Assembly: GCA_009776385.1 (NCBI GenBank)
Contig: WRFT01000121.1
Span: forward strand, 1-5,745
Direction of reading: 5' to 3'
Length of the DNA stretch: 5,745 nt
Source of the DNA: Clostridia bacterium
GTDB lineage: Bacteria > Bacillota > Clostridia > Christensenellales > Aristaeellaceae
In this document: piece after piece, positions 5,715 to 5,745 of the stretch
Numbering within the stretch: position 1 is the first letter of the stretch
Layout: each line of letters begins with the position of its first letter
Made by a program: the position numbers and the translations under genes
Notes under the pieces: model-generated
Told to the model about the DNA's origin: nothing
What the model saw: only the letters and a program-made list of their open reading frames with translations
Database searches by the model: none

Positions 5715-5745
5715 TTTTGCTAAACAGATAACCGGTTTTACATGA

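Noticed and set aside
5727..5737. ATAACCGGTT near the right end, also present on the minus strand near 1198-1208
   Set aside because: A 10-bp match containing a self-palindrome is easily found by chance, and the flanks differ.

Overview
The window looks like part of a chromosome from a Gram-positive, probably gut-associated Clostridia-type bacterium. This is inferred from the strong AGGAGG-type ribosome binding sites, the standard genetic code, a cell-wall recycling MurQ, a cytoplasmic GH29 fucosidase and a secreted BspA-like leucine-rich-repeat protein. The species cannot be named from the sequence alone.

Layout. Bases 1-196 are non-coding and hold three copies of a 12-bp dyad-rich core (REP-like). 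Three intact genes follow on the minus strand, in transcription order: an aldo/keto reductase (3751-2738), a GH29 alpha-L-fucosidase (2726-1245) and murQ (1129-197). The reductase and fucosidase are 11 bp apart, and the fucosidase ribosome binding site overlaps the reductase stop codon, so they are almost certainly one operon. A 115-bp gap separates the fucosidase from murQ; it holds murQ's own leader and shows no obvious terminator.

The 470-bp gap at 3752-4221 is the least ordinary part. Just upstream of the reductase lies a decayed second copy of the murQ 5' end together with its leader. It has lost the start codon (CTG), gained an in-frame TAA, lost 49 bp between two CCGGC repeats, and carries a further 1-nt frameshift. 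The reductase-fucosidase pair is therefore bracketed by two copies of the murQ leader and may be transcribed from the one left by the dead copy.

On the plus strand, a promoter candidate and a hairpin at the likely mRNA 5' end lead to a secreted BspA-like protein made largely of 23-residue LRR_5 repeats. Its reading frame is broken near base 4450. Removing one AT from an ATATAT run would restore both the frame and the exact repeat register, giving 496 codons. It is either a recent pseudogene, a phase-variable gene or an assembly error.

Taken together, the genes suggest use of fucosylated glycans (fucosidase, with the reductase perhaps acting on the released sugar), amino-sugar recovery from the cell wall (MurQ) and a surface or secreted binding protein. 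I see no complete novel defence or mobile system. The most unusual signals are the murQ remnant with possible promoter capture, and the frameshifted LRR gene.
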